NCBI RefSeq assembly: GCF_004327335.1
Contig: NZ_QJUO01000027.1
Span: 1 to 60,684 of the forward strand
Length of the DNA: 60,684 nucleotides
Reading direction: 5' to 3'
DNA from: Stutzerimonas kirkiae
GTDB taxonomy: Bacteria > Pseudomonadota > Gammaproteobacteria > Pseudomonadales > Pseudomonadaceae
Shown piece by piece: positions 9,433 through 17,580 of this stretch. Each line of letters opens with the position of its first letter. Position 1 is the first letter of the stretch. The notes below the pieces were generated by a model. It was not told the origin of the DNA and made no database searches. It saw only the letters and a list, made by a program, of their open reading frames with translations. The position numbers and the translations under genes were made by a program.

Positions 9433-10448
9433 TGCACAACGCACCGCGTTCACCCTCGGAAAGCTATTTCTGGCCCACCATCGTGGCGCTGGCGCTGCAT
9501 GTGCTGATCTTCGCCATGCTCTTTATCAGCTTCTCGCGAACGCCCGAACTGCCTCCTTCCCGCCCGGTGATCCAGGCCACGCTCTACCAGTTGAAATCCC
9601 AGAGCCAGGCCACCACCCAGACCAACCAGAAGATCGCCGGCGAAAAGCCCAAGACATCCGCGCCCCAATACGAAACCGAGCAGATGGAGCAGCGCAAGGC
9701 GGAAGCCGAGCAGGCGGCGGAACAAAAGCGCGCCGAGGAAGCTCGAAAGGCCCAGCAGGAACAACAGAAAGCGGCTGAGGCCAAGGCGGCCGAAGAGCAG
9801 AAGGCAGTCGCGGCGAAGAAAGAAGCCGAGGCGAAAAAGGCCGAAGAGCTGCAGCAGGCCGAGATCGCCAGGAAGAAGGCCGAGCAGGAAGCCGCGAAGA
9901 AAAAGGCTGACGAGGAAGCCAGGAAGAAAGCTGCCGCCGAAGAGGCGAAGAAAAAAGCGGCGGAAGACGCCAAGAAGAAAGCCGCCGCCGAAGAAGCGAA
10001 AAAGAAAGCCTCCGCCGAGGCCGCCAGGGAAAAGGCCGCCGAAGAGGCGCGGCGCAAGGCCAACGAAGATCGCAAGGCCCAGGCCCTGGCTGAACTGTTG
10101 TCGGAAGATACTGGCTACCAGCAGGCCCTGGCCGACGAACAGGGCGATAAGGTCGCCGGTAATCTCGATGACCTTATCGTGCGCCTGGTGAGCGAGCAGT
10201 GGCGCCGACCGCCTTCAGCACGTAATGGCATGACGGTGGAGGTACTGATCGAGATGCTGCCGGATGGCACCATCACCAATGCCAGCGTCACACGTTCCAG
10301 CGGCGATTCGCCGTTCGACAGCTCGGCGGTGGCGGCAGTACGTAACGTGGGCCGCATTGCGGAGATGCAGAAACTGGACCGCGCGACTTTCGATCAGTTG
10401 TATCGCAAGCGTCGCGTCATCTTCAAACCCGAGGACCTGAGCCTGTGA
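9432..10448 (+). CDS. tolA: cell envelope integrity protein TolA
   Basis: A 338-residue protein spanning the periplasm. The N-terminal membrane anchor (about residues 14-34) contacts TolQR. A long central helix from about residue 75 to 215 is built of A/K/E/R-rich repeats (many KKAAEEA-like units), and a globular C-terminal domain (about 225-338) binds Pal/TolB; it has the TonB-C-like [20 protein letters not shown] stretch. The start overlaps tolR and the stop overlaps tolB. The repeat-rich middle is normally length-variable between species. Confidence 0.95.
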   Translation: MHNAPRSPSESYFWPTIVALALHVLIFAMLFISFSRTPELPPSRPVIQATLYQLKSQSQATTQTNQKIAGEKPKTSAPQYETEQMEQRKAEAEQAAEQKRAEEARKAQQEQQKAAEAKAAEEQKAVAAKKEAEAKKAEELQQAEIARKKAEQEAAKKKADEEARKKAAAEEAKKKAAEDAKKKAAAEEAKKKASAEAAREKAAEEARRKANEDRKAQALAELLSEDTGYQQALADEQGDKVAGNLDDLIVRLVSEQWRRPPSARNGMTVEVLIEMLPDGTITNASVTRSSGDSPFDSSAVAAVRNVGRIAEMQKLDRATFDQLYRKRRVIFKPEDLSL

Positions 10449-11743
10449 ATACCCTGATTCGTATCGCCCTGATGGGCCTGATCATGCTGGCCGGCACTGC
10501 CCAGGCAGCCGATCCGTTGATCATTTCCGGTGGCAACGACCGTGCGGTGCCCATCGCCGTGGTCCCGTTCGGCTGGCAGGGCGGCAATGTGCTGCCCGAG
10601 GACATGTCGACCATCATCGGCAACGACCTGCGCAACTCCGGCAGTTTCGAGCCGATCCCGCGGCAGAACATGATCAGCCTGCCGACCCAGGCCAGCGAAG
10701 TCATCTACCGCGACTGGAAGGCTCTGGGCGCGCAATACCTGGTGGTCGGCAATATCCAGCCCGCCGCCGGGCGACTGCAGATCCAGTTCGCCGTGTTCAA
10801 TGTCACCACCGAGCAGCAGGTGATGACCGGCAGCGTCGGCGGGTCGCTCGACCAGTTGCGCGACATGGCCCACTACGCTTCGGATCAGGTCTTCGAAAAG
10901 CTGACCGGCATCAAGGGCGCTTTCTCGACACGCCTGCTCTATGTCACGGCCGAGCGCCTGGCCACCAGCAATACGCGCTACACGCTGCAGCGCTCCGACT
11001 ACGATGGTGCACGCGCCGTTACCCTGCTGCAGTCGCGGGAGCCGATCCTGTCGCCGCGTTATTCGCCCGATGGTCGTCGTATCGCCTATGTTTCCTTCGA
11101 GCAGAAGCGCCCGCGCATTTTCATCCAGCATATCGACACCGGTCGCCGCGAGCAGATCACCAATTTCGAGGGGCTCAACGGTGCGCCGGCATTCTCTCCG
11201 GATGGCAATCGCCTGGCTTTCGTGCTGTCCAAGGACGGCAACCCGGAGATCTATGTCATGGACCTGGGGTCGCGCAACCTGCAGCGCCTGACCAACCACT
11301 ACGGCATCGACACCGAGCCGTTCTGGGGCGCGGATGGCCAGACCATCTACTTCACTTCCGATCGCGCCGGCAAGCCACAGATCTACAAGCAGCGCCTTGG
11401 CAGCAACAATGCCGAGCGTGTGACTTTCGTCGGCAACTATAACGCCAACCCGAAGCTGTCGGCCGATGAAAAGACCCTGGTGATGATCCATCGCCAGGAC
11501 GGCTACACCAATTTCAAGGTGGCTGCACAAGACCTCCAGCGCGGAAACCTTCGGTTGCTTTCTGATAGCACTTTGGACGAGTCGCCCACTGTTGCGCCCA
11601 ATGGCACCATGCTAATCTATGCAACCCGCCAGCAGGGCCGGGGAGTCTTGATGCTTGCATCCATAAACGGTCGAGTCAGGCTCCCACTTCCTACCGCTCA
11701 AGGCGAAGTCCGAGAGCCGTCATGGTCCCCTTACCTGAACTGA
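10445..11743 (+). CDS. tolB: Tol-Pal system periplasmic protein TolB
   Basis: A 432-residue periplasmic protein with a signal peptide (cleavage expected after AQA, residue 21), an N-terminal domain and a C-terminal beta-propeller with repeated [18 protein letters not shown] and GADGQTIYF blades. TolB shuttles between Pal and TolA. The GTG at 10445 overlaps the last four bases of tolA, giving the [11 protein letters not shown] leader. Confidence 0.95.
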   Translation: MNTLIRIALMGLIMLAGTAQAADPLIISGGNDRAVPIAVVPFGWQGGNVLPEDMSTIIGNDLRNSGSFEPIPRQNMISLPTQASEVIYRDWKALGAQYLVVGNIQPAAGRLQIQFAVFNVTTEQQVMTGSVGGSLDQLRDMAHYASDQVFEKLTGIKGAFSTRLLYVTAERLATSNTRYTLQRSDYDGARAVTLLQSREPILSPRYSPDGRRIAYVSFEQKRPRIFIQHIDTGRREQITNFEGLNGAPAFSPDGNRLAFVLSKDGNPEIYVMDLGSRNLQRLTNHYGIDTEPFWGADGQTIYFTSDRAGKPQIYKQRLGSNNAERVTFVGNYNANPKLSADEKTLVMIHRQDGYTNFKVAAQDLQRGNLRLLSDSTLDESPTVAPNGTMLIYATRQQGRGVLMLASINGRVRLPLPTAQGEVREPSWSPYLN

Positions 11744-11789
11744 TGCGGTATCAACGCTTTTAACCAAAACACACCTGGGGTTGTTACAC

Positions 11790-12290
11790 ATGGAAATGCT
11801 GAAATTCGGTAAGTTCACTGCTCTGGCTCTGGCCATGGCTGTTGCAGTTGGTTGCTCCTCCAAAGGCGGCGACGATTCTGGCGAAGGCGCTGCCATCGAC
11901 CCGAACGCCGGCTACTCCGCCGACACTGGCGCCGTTGACGGCAGCCTGAGCGAAGAAGCCGCCCTGCGCGCCATCACCACCTTCTACTTCGAGTTCGACA
12001 GCTCCGAGCTGAAGCCCGAGGCCCTGCGCGCCCTGGACGTTCACGCCAAGGACCTGAGGGGCAACGGCGCTCGCGTCGTTCTGGAAGGCCACACCGACGA
12101 GCGCGGTACCCGCGAGTACAACATCGCCCTGGGCGAGCGTCGTTCCCAGGCCGTACAACGCTACCTGGTTCTGCAGGGCGTTTCCCCGGCTCAACTGGAG
12201 CTGGTTTCCTACGGCGAAGAGCGCCCGGTCGCTCTGGGCAGCGACGAGCAGTCCTGGGCCCAGAACCGCCGCGTAGAACTGCGCAAGTAA
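11790..12290 (+). CDS. pal: peptidoglycan-associated lipoprotein Pal (OprL)
   Basis: A 166-residue outer-membrane lipoprotein. The lipobox places the modified cysteine at C22 (AVAVGC). The OmpA-like peptidoglycan-binding domain fills the second half, with the [13 protein letters not shown] strand and the [12 protein letters not shown] motif that grips diaminopimelate. I start at ATG 11790 (MEMLKFGKF); an in-frame ATG three codons earlier is possible. In P. aeruginosa it is called OprL. It lies 46 bases after tolB. Confidence 0.96.
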   Translation: MEMLKFGKFTALALAMAVAVGCSSKGGDDSGEGAAIDPNAGYSADTGAVDGSLSEEAALRAITTFYFEFDSSELKPEALRALDVHAKDLRGNGARVVLEGHTDERGTREYNIALGERRSQAVQRYLVLQGVSPAQLELVSYGEERPVALGSDEQSWAQNRRVELRK

Positions 12291-12296
12291 GTCGTC

Positions 12297-13088
12297 ATGC
12301 GTGAGTACCGCCGTCTTCTGTCTCTGATCGCGCTCAGCCTGCCGCTTACAGCGCTGGCTGTGCCGGTTTCCGAAAGTGATTCGGGTGCTGCCTATGGCAG
12401 CTACCCGGTGACCAATACGGATGTCGGTGGTGCTTATGCGGGAGGTGGGGCGACCGCCCCATCTTCCGCGCAGGGCATGCTGTTCATGCAGTTGCAGCAG
12501 ATGCAGCAGGAAATCGCGCAGTTGCGCGGGCTGCTCGAAGAGCAGCAGAACCAGATTCAGCGGATGCAACAGGAAGGCCTGGAGCGTTACCAGGATCTGG
12601 ACCGTCGTCTGTCGGGTGGAGCGGCTGCCGCGCCTTCCAGCGACCAGAATTCATCGAGCGGTGCCCAGGGCACTGCTACCTCGGCAACGCAGAGCGCTTC
12701 GGCCGCCGCGGGCGATCCCGAGAAGGAAAAGCTTTTCTACGATGCCGCCTTCGACCTGATCAAGGCCAAGGACTTCGACAAAGCCAGCCAGGCTTTCGCG
12801 GCCTTCCTGCGTCGTTATCCCAATAGCCAGTACGCCGGCAACGCGCAATACTGGCTGGGCGAAGTGACCCTGGCCAACGGCGATCTGCAAGGCGCTGCAC
12901 AGGCTTTCGCCAAAGTCAGTGAGACCTATCCGCAGCACGGCAAGGTGCCCGACGCCCTCTACAAGCTGGCGGATGTCGAGATGCGCCTGGGCAATCGCGA
13001 AAAGGCCCAGGGGATCTTTCGCCAGGTCATCGCCCAGTACCCCAATAGCTCGGCCGCACAGCTTTCCCAGCGCCAGTTGAACCGCTGA
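12297..13088 (+). CDS. cpoB: cell division coordinator CpoB (YbgF)
   Basis: A 263-residue periplasmic protein with an N-terminal signal peptide (ending near ALA, residue 21), a trimerising coiled coil rich in Q, M and E (about residues 60-105), an A/S-rich linker and a C-terminal TPR domain (about 140-263; FLRRYPNSQYAGNAQYWLGE is typical). CpoB links Tol-Pal constriction to peptidoglycan synthesis by PBP1b. It is the last gene of the tol-pal operon, six bases after pal. Confidence 0.93.
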   Translation: MREYRRLLSLIALSLPLTALAVPVSESDSGAAYGSYPVTNTDVGGAYAGGGATAPSSAQGMLFMQLQQMQQEIAQLRGLLEEQQNQIQRMQQEGLERYQDLDRRLSGGAAAAPSSDQNSSSGAQGTATSATQSASAAAGDPEKEKLFYDAAFDLIKAKDFDKASQAFAAFLRRYPNSQYAGNAQYWLGEVTLANGDLQGAAQAFAKVSETYPQHGKVPDALYKLADVEMRLGNREKAQGIFRQVIAQYPNSSAAQLSQRQLNR

Positions 13089-13092
13089 GCCG

Positions 13093-13130
13093 CTGCCCGT
13101 TGCCCGAGGAAAGCGGGCTGGACCGGGCAG
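13093..13130 (+). terminator. nested hairpin after cpoB
   Basis: CTGCCCG (13093-13099) pairs with CGGGCAG (13124-13130), and inside it GCCCG (13102-13106) pairs with CGGGC (13114-13118). It lies five bases past the cpoB stop codon. No T-run follows directly, so termination is plausible but unproven. Confidence 0.4.
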
Positions 13131-13153
13131 ACGCGATAAATTTCAAAAAAAAG

Positions 13154-13182
13154 TTCCAATTCCCCAACGAAATCAGTATCAT
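13154..13182 (+). promoter_or_regulatory. sigma-70 type promoter of tRNA-Lys
   Basis: TTCCAA (13154-13159) and TATCAT (13177-13182) are separated by 17 bases. A GC-rich discriminator (GCGCCCCGCG) follows, as is common for stable-RNA promoters. The tRNA begins 12 bases after the -10 box. Confidence 0.6.
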
Positions 13183-13194
13183 GCGCCCCGCGTT

Positions 13195-13269
13195 GGGTCG
13201 TTAGCTCAGTGGTAGAGCAGTTGGCTTTTAACCAATTGGTCGTAGGTTCGACCCCTACACGACCCACCA
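13195..13269 (+). tRNA. tRNA-Lys (anticodon TTT)
   Basis: Full cloverleaf: acceptor GGGTCGT (13195-13201) pairs with ACGACCC (13259-13265), the D arm starts TAGCTCAGTGGTAGAGC, the anticodon loop CTTTTAA has TTT at 13227-13229, the T arm is GTAGG-TTCGACC-CCTAC, and the CCA end is encoded (13267-13269). It decodes AAA/AAG. A terminator follows at once. In P. aeruginosa a tRNA-Lys gene in this neighbourhood is, from memory, an integration hotspot; no copy of its 3' end was seen elsewhere in the window. Confidence 0.97.
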
Positions 13270-13276
13270 TATACGC

Positions 13277-13301
13277 AAAGCCCTCCTCGTGAGGGCTTTT
13301 G
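13277..13301 (+). terminator. intrinsic terminator after tRNA-Lys
   Basis: AAAGCCCTC (13277-13285) pairs with GAGGGCTTT (13291-13299) around loop CTCGT, giving a 9-bp stem whose 3' arm ends in a short T-run. It ends the tRNA transcript. Confidence 0.85.
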
Positions 13302-13377
13302 TCTTTCTGGCGTTCCTGGAATGCCCTCGCAGCCTATGCATGGGCTACAGTTGGACTTCCGTATCCGGAGGTTCCAT

Positions 13378-13773
13378 ATGGCATGTCCCCAGGTTTGTAG
13401 TGGCGCGCTGCTGCAATGCTGCTTTGGCGTCGCCCCCTCCATGCTCAATGTCCTTCCGCTCAACCGCACGTTGCTCGGCGGTATGCCGGCTGCCACTTTG
13501 CAGGACCATCTGCCATTGGTGAATATTCTGCCTTTCGGCCTGTGCAGCAGCCTCGCCAATCCTTCGGTCGCGGCGGCCACCGCAGCCGCACTGGGTGTGT
13601 TGACCCCGATGCCGTGCATCCCGGTCACCAGCGCTCCCTGGATTCCTGGCGGGGCGCCCAGTGTGCTGTTGGGTGGAAGCCCGGTGCTGAATAGCAATGG
13701 CATGCTGATGTGCAACTGGGGAGGGCTGATCAAGGTGGCGATGCCCGGACAGGTGAACGTGCTGGTGCCCTGA
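13378..13773 (+). CDS. PAAR-like DUF4280 protein, candidate T6SS spike cap
   Basis: A 131-residue protein of the DUF4280 PAAR-like type. It is rich in G, P, C and hydrophobic residues and carries the family's block LGVLTPMPCIPVTSAPWIPG followed by a late cysteine-tryptophan pair (MCNWGG). Such proteins are small, pointed beta structures predicted to cap VgrG and recruit effectors. The ATG at 13378 has a perfect GGAGG eight bases upstream; a longer in-frame start at 13321 would overlap the terminator side and lacks such a site. It is oriented towards the vgrG arm (convergent with the MORN-protein gene, 3 bases apart). Confidence 0.8.
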   Translation: MACPQVCSGALLQCCFGVAPSMLNVLPLNRTLLGGMPAATLQDHLPLVNILPFGLCSSLANPSVAAATAAALGVLTPMPCIPVTSAPWIPGGAPSVLLGGSPVLNSNGMLMCNWGGLIKVAMPGQVNVLVP

Positions 13774-13776
13774 GCG

Positions 13777-14319
13777 TCAGTTATCCCGGGGTTCACGCCA
13801 GTTGTCCAGCCATATCCGCAGCCTCGAGGGGCGGCGGCCTTGTTCGTCGAGCGTGTGGCCCTGGGCATCGTATGTGAGTGGTGTGCCGAGCGATTGCCCC
13901 TGCGCATAACGGCTGTTCAGCGCCAACTGGCCGTTCGGGTGAAAGCGCTGGAGTGGGCCATGCAGGATGCCTTCGTGGTAGCAGGCCTGCTCGGCGACCT
14001 GCCCATTGGCGAAGTAACTGCTCGCTTTCCCGTGCATCAGGCCATTGCGATAGTTGATCGTCCGCTGTAGCCAGCCCTCATCGCTATAGAAGCGCGCTTG
14101 GCCGTGGGGGCGGCCCTGGGCATGGGGCATAAGGGCGCTGACCTGGCCATTGGGGTGATAAAGCGTACTGGTGCCATGCAGTACACCGTCACGGTACTCA
14201 AGGCGAGCCTGGGGGCGTCCATGCTCACTGATCTGCAGTGGCCCTTCCAGGCGCTGGTCCAGCAGGTTGCCCTGTAGACGACTGTCGTCACGCTGCAGCT
14301 CCAGCCGGGTCGTGCTCAT
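13777..14319 (-). CDS. MORN-repeat YwqK-family protein, candidate immunity protein
   Basis: A 180-residue protein made of repeated ~23-residue MORN_2-type units: YRDGVLHGTSTLYHPNGQVSA, YRNGLMHGKASSYFANGQVAE, YHEGILHGPLQRFHPNGQLAL and similar, which form an extended beta sheet. There is no signal peptide, so it is probably cytoplasmic. Database entries call this type a YwqK-family antitoxin, after the protein paired with the YwqJ deaminase-fold toxin of Bacillus subtilis. It sits 10 bases downstream of vgrG in the cargo end of the T6SS arm, and a deaminase-like protein lies on the other side of vgrG, so an immunity role is attractive but inferred. An adaptor role for VgrG cargo is the alternative. 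Confidence 0.7.
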   Translation of the reverse strand: MSTTRLELQRDDSRLQGNLLDQRLEGPLQISEHGRPQARLEYRDGVLHGTSTLYHPNGQVSALMPHAQGRPHGQARFYSDEGWLQRTINYRNGLMHGKASSYFANGQVAEQACYHEGILHGPLQRFHPNGQLALNSRYAQGQSLGTPLTYDAQGHTLDEQGRRPSRLRIWLDNWREPRDN

Positions 14320-14329
14320 ATCGCTGGCC

Positions 14330-16336
14330 TCAGTTGATCTTCACCAGGCCGCCCTTGAGGGTCAGCAGGCCGCCGCCATCCACTGTCTGTTCGGCACCGG
14401 CCTTGTTGCTCAGGCTGATCCCGGCATCGTTGCTCAGGGTGGTCCCGGCCTTGTTCTCCAGGGACGTGCCGGCCTGGTTGGTGAGCGAGGTGCCGGCCTT
14501 GTCGGTGAGGGCCATGCCGGCCTGGGTGGTGAGGTTCTGCTCGCTCTTGGCCGTGAGGTCGCCGCTGCTCTGCAGGCTGAGGGTGCCACTCACCTTGATG
14601 GTGAGGTTGCCGTCCACCGTCAGTTCGTAGTTGCCGCTGACCTTGTGGCTATAGTTGCCGCCGGTGCTGTGGGCCTGGTCGGCGCCGACGGTTACCGTGC
14701 GTTTGTCTTTCACGTCGAGGCTGTCGCTGCCTGCCTGGATGCTTACCCGGCGCTTGCCCTTCTCCAGGGTGACGGTTTCGTCGCCTTCCTTCACGGTGCG
14801 GGTGCGGGCGTTCTGTACCGTCAGGATTTCGTCGTGGCCGATGCTGGCGCTGCTGTCGTTGAGCACATTGAGCTTGAGGTCCTTCTGCGCCTGGAGGAAG
14901 ACTTCCTCGGCGTCCTTCTTGTCTTCGAAGCGCAACTCGTTGAAGCCGCCGCCACCCTTGGACGAGTTGGTCTTGATGCCGGACTGGGTCTGGTTGGCCG
15001 GCAGCGGGTAGGGCAGGGTGTTGTCGCCGTTGTAGACGCAGCCGCTGACCAGCGGGCGATCCGGGTCGCCGTCGATAAAGGTGACGATCACCTCCTGGCC
15101 GATACGTGGCACGAACTGCATGCCAAAACCCTTGCCGCTCCAGGGCAGCACCACGCGCACCCAGCAGGAGGCGGTTTCGTCCTGCTTGCCGTCGCGGTCC
15201 CAGGGGAACTGGATCTTGATGCGGCCGTACTGATCGGTCCAGATTTCCTCGCCGGCCTTGCCCATCACCTGGGCGGTCTGGGTGTGCATGCGCGGCTTGG
15301 GTGTGATGCGTGGCGGGCGGTAGGCGCTGGCCCTGGGGATGGCCTCGAAGCGGTTGCGGTAGTGCTGGTGGCTAGCGTCATGGCTGACCGAGGTCACCAC
15401 CCAGTCGATATTCAGGCTGGCGTCGTCATGCCCGCTGAGGGTGAACCAGTGCCCCGGCACCAGCCAGCGGCAGTCGCTGTCGCCGACCAGGCGCTTCTCC
15501 TGGCTGCGCAGCCCGTCCACGCGCTGCTTGGTCAGCGCATCGCCCCGCGCCTTGGCGGTATAGCCGCCGGGATGCTCGTATATCGACAGGGGGCCGGCCA
15601 GCGCCTCCGCCTGACTGTAGAGGGAAGTGGTCGGGGTGGTGAATTCGTAGTCCGTGGCGCTGTACACCCCGGACACCGCCTGGATGCAGAACTGCGCCGA
15701 GCGGATGCCATGCAGCTCGCGCACGCCGATTTCCTGGCCCAGGTAAGGCACCTTCGGCCCGTTGGGGATGGGCGGGAAGGCATCGTTGTTATCGCCCAGC
15801 ACCAGTGTGTGCTTGCCGTCCTCGTGGGTGAAGAACCAGAAGATGCCTTCCTCCTCCAGCAGCCGCGAAACGAAGGCGAAATCCGTCTCGCCGTACTGCA
15901 CGCAATACTCGCGCGGCTCGTAGCTGCCGGAGAGCGACAGCTTGAAATCGGTGAAGCCGTGGGCCTTGAAGATGGTGGTGACGATGTCGCTGGTGGAGAG
16001 GTTCTGGAACACCCGGTTGTTGCTGGCCAGGGTCAGCCACCAGAGCCAGGGGCGCAGAATCAGTTGGTAGCGTTCGGCGGTGGCATCGGCGGGGAGTTGG
16101 TGAATCTCGGCAATCAGGGCGTCGAGGGGACGTTGTTGGGTGTCGTTGTGGAGGGTGGTGGTGATATGCGACGCCACGGAGTCGGGTAGCGTGAGTGGAT
16201 TACTGCTGAAGCTTTGTAGATTCAACTGGGCGAGGCCGTTCAGGGCCTCGTGCCCGAAGATGCCCTGCGGATAGATCTCCATCCGCGCCGATGCTGTGAG
16301 GGAAATACTGGTGGTGGCGTCGGTTGGACGGGACAT
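14330..16336 (-). CDS. tssI: type VI secretion spike protein VgrG (TssI)
   Basis: A 668-residue VgrG. The N-terminal two thirds match the gp27-like hub and gp5 OB region (YCVQYGETDFAFVSRLLEEEGIFWFF, then GEEIWTDQYGRIKIQFPWDRDG and FVPRIGQEVIVTFIDGDPDRP). The C-terminal ~200 residues form the triple-stranded beta-helix spike. The last ~80 residues are a run of near-identical AGTSL/NKAG units (KAGTSLTNQAGTSLENKAGT). No enzymatic C-terminal extension is present, so this is a structural VgrG needing separate cargo. I start at ATG 16336; 20 upstream in-frame codons have no family similarity. Confidence 0.93.
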   Translation of the reverse strand: MSRPTDATTSISLTASARMEIYPQGIFGHEALNGLAQLNLQSFSSNPLTLPDSVASHITTTLHNDTQQRPLDALIAEIHQLPADATAERYQLILRPWLWWLTLASNNRVFQNLSTSDIVTTIFKAHGFTDFKLSLSGSYEPREYCVQYGETDFAFVSRLLEEEGIFWFFTHEDGKHTLVLGDNNDAFPPIPNGPKVPYLGQEIGVRELHGIRSAQFCIQAVSGVYSATDYEFTTPTTSLYSQAEALAGPLSIYEHPGGYTAKARGDALTKQRVDGLRSQEKRLVGDSDCRWLVPGHWFTLSGHDDASLNIDWVVTSVSHDASHQHYRNRFEAIPRASAYRPPRITPKPRMHTQTAQVMGKAGEEIWTDQYGRIKIQFPWDRDGKQDETASCWVRVVLPWSGKGFGMQFVPRIGQEVIVTFIDGDPDRPLVSGCVYNGDNTLPYPLPANQTQSGIKTNSSKGGGGFNELRFEDKKDAEEVFLQAQKDLKLNVLNDSSASIGHDEILTVQNARTRTVKEGDETVTLEKGKRRVSIQAGSDSLDVKDKRTVTVGADQAHSTGGNYSHKVSGNYELTVDGNLTIKVSGTLSLQSSGDLTAKSEQNLTTQAGMALTDKAGTSLTNQAGTSLENKAGTTLSNDAGISLSNKAGAEQTVDGGGLLTLKGGLVKIN

Positions 16337-16460
16337 ACGGTAGCTCGGCTGGTTAGGGGCGGGCTGAAAAGCCTTTCCACGAAGACACAGACCCACAAGC
16401 CATGAGCTTTGCAGGTCTATCGTTTCGTATAATTCAGGCTTTTTCAGAGTTTACTTAGCT

Positions 16461-16502
16461 TCAACAGGTTGAGTCTCCGAGGGACGGACTTGCATTTTTC
16501 AT
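16461..16502 (-). other. 13-codon open frame with a near-perfect ribosome binding site
   Basis: Directly after the deaminase-like gene, GAGGAGG (16511-16517 on the minus strand) stands eight bases before an ATG (16502) that opens only 13 codons (MKNASPSLGDSTC) before TGA. The site is stronger than those of most neighbours. It may be a leader peptide or the stump of a deleted gene, for instance an immunity gene. Confidence 0.35.
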
Positions 16503-16524
16503 CTGGAAATCCTCCTCGGCGTAA

Positions 16525-17550
16525 TTAAATCGGAATAGTGTGCAAAACTTTTGTCGTGAAAGAGTCGGGGGATCTCCAGTTTTTTGGTGGAATTGCATGG
16601 CTGCGCGTAAAGCCGATATTTCTCTCGAGCAGAGTGCGAGTGCACTCTGGGCAGCAAGGGCGTGATACGCCGATGTTTAATGGTATGTTTCTCTCGATGG
16701 ATTTTGCTTGGCAGTGATTTACTATCTGCATTTCAGCATGTGTCTCGGCATTTTCTTCGGCGTTAGTTGGTGAGGTGGTAGGCGCGATGATCTTGCAGTA
16801 CTGTATGGCTTGCACACGATCTTGATCCTCTGAGAGTTGGTCGTTGCAGATATCTGCCAGTTCAGATCTTAACACTGCCCAGAGCAGGGCGAGAGACACG
16901 TCGGGGAAGTGTCCGAAGTTTATGTAGTCGAAGCTTTTGGGGGATAGTTTCGGGTTGCCGGTAATTGTGCGGCGTTTGAAGTTGCAAGCTGCGTACAAGG
17001 TGTCCCCTATTATTGCGACGGCTGTAGTGTCCAGTTCGATTTCGGATGGTTGTAAATCGGTGCGGATAAGAACCTCAGGTGCAGAGTGCGTGCGTGCAAT
17101 GGATCCCTGTAAAACGTCGGCCAGATGTGTGGTAGTTGGAGTGGATGCGGTAATTCTAGATAACTGGAATTGCTGGTTAAGTGCTGCCTGGCGGGAGGAA
17201 ATTGCCGATGGCTTTGGGACACTCTTTCTTAGTTCGTTTGCTGTATAAGGTTGTACTGGGGACCTGATTTCAATGTGGCATGAACTGTAGATTGTCGCCA
17301 TTATTGTCTGCGCTATTCTGTCCTCCAAGCGCTGATTCAAAAGCTCCTTGTATAAAAGATAGTTTGCGGTTTCCAATCTATCCAGCGCGTCTTCAGGAAA
17401 CTGCGAGTGTGACTCGATATAGCTCCTCATGCGGGATCTGTCTTCGCTGGATAGCTCGGTGTCTAACCTGATGCCAAGAGTGCTGGCGGCAAAACTCAGC
17501 AGGGAGGCTGGGATTCGCGAGACGATTGCGAGTGCTTTCAGTGAAGACAT
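16525..17550 (-). CDS. putative T6SS effector with a deaminase-fold C-terminus
   Basis: A 341-residue protein of no family I can name with certainty. The C-terminal ~90 residues carry the zinc cytidine-deaminase signature: H271-A-E273 (ETHAEMQIV), a strand with GVSRP, then P298-C-C-P-E-C303, so H271, C300 and C303 would hold zinc and E273 would be the proton shuttle. Residues 1-250 are mixed helical and unassigned; there is no signal peptide or PAAR domain. The gene lies between clpV and vgrG in the T6SS arm and is visibly richer in A+T than both, as cargo genes often are. Known T6SS deaminases (DddA, SsdA) mutate DNA; the substrate here (DNA, RNA, nucleotide or protein) is unknown. A metabolic or antiphage deaminase is less likely given the context. 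Confidence 0.7.
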   Translation of the reverse strand: MSSLKALAIVSRIPASLLSFAASTLGIRLDTELSSEDRSRMRSYIESHSQFPEDALDRLETANYLLYKELLNQRLEDRIAQTIMATIYSSCHIEIRSPVQPYTANELRKSVPKPSAISSRQAALNQQFQLSRITASTPTTTHLADVLQGSIARTHSAPEVLIRTDLQPSEIELDTTAVAIIGDTLYAACNFKRRTITGNPKLSPKSFDYINFGHFPDVSLALLWAVLRSELADICNDQLSEDQDRVQAIQYCKIIAPTTSPTNAEENAETHAEMQIVNHCQAKSIERNIPLNIGVSRPCCPECTRTLLERNIGFTRSHAIPPKNWRSPDSFTTKVLHTIPI

Positions 17551-17580
17551 TTTTCCTCCAGTTTCTTGATATCTGGGTTC

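Noticed and set aside
13195..13269. Attachment-site duplication of the tRNA-Lys 3' end flanking an island
   Set aside because: I found no second copy of the T-arm/acceptor sequence in the window, so an att site cannot be claimed.
14171..16189. 672-codon open frame antisense to vgrG
   Set aside because: Same effect: G/A/V/H-rich product without domains, and the opposite strand encodes a clear VgrG.
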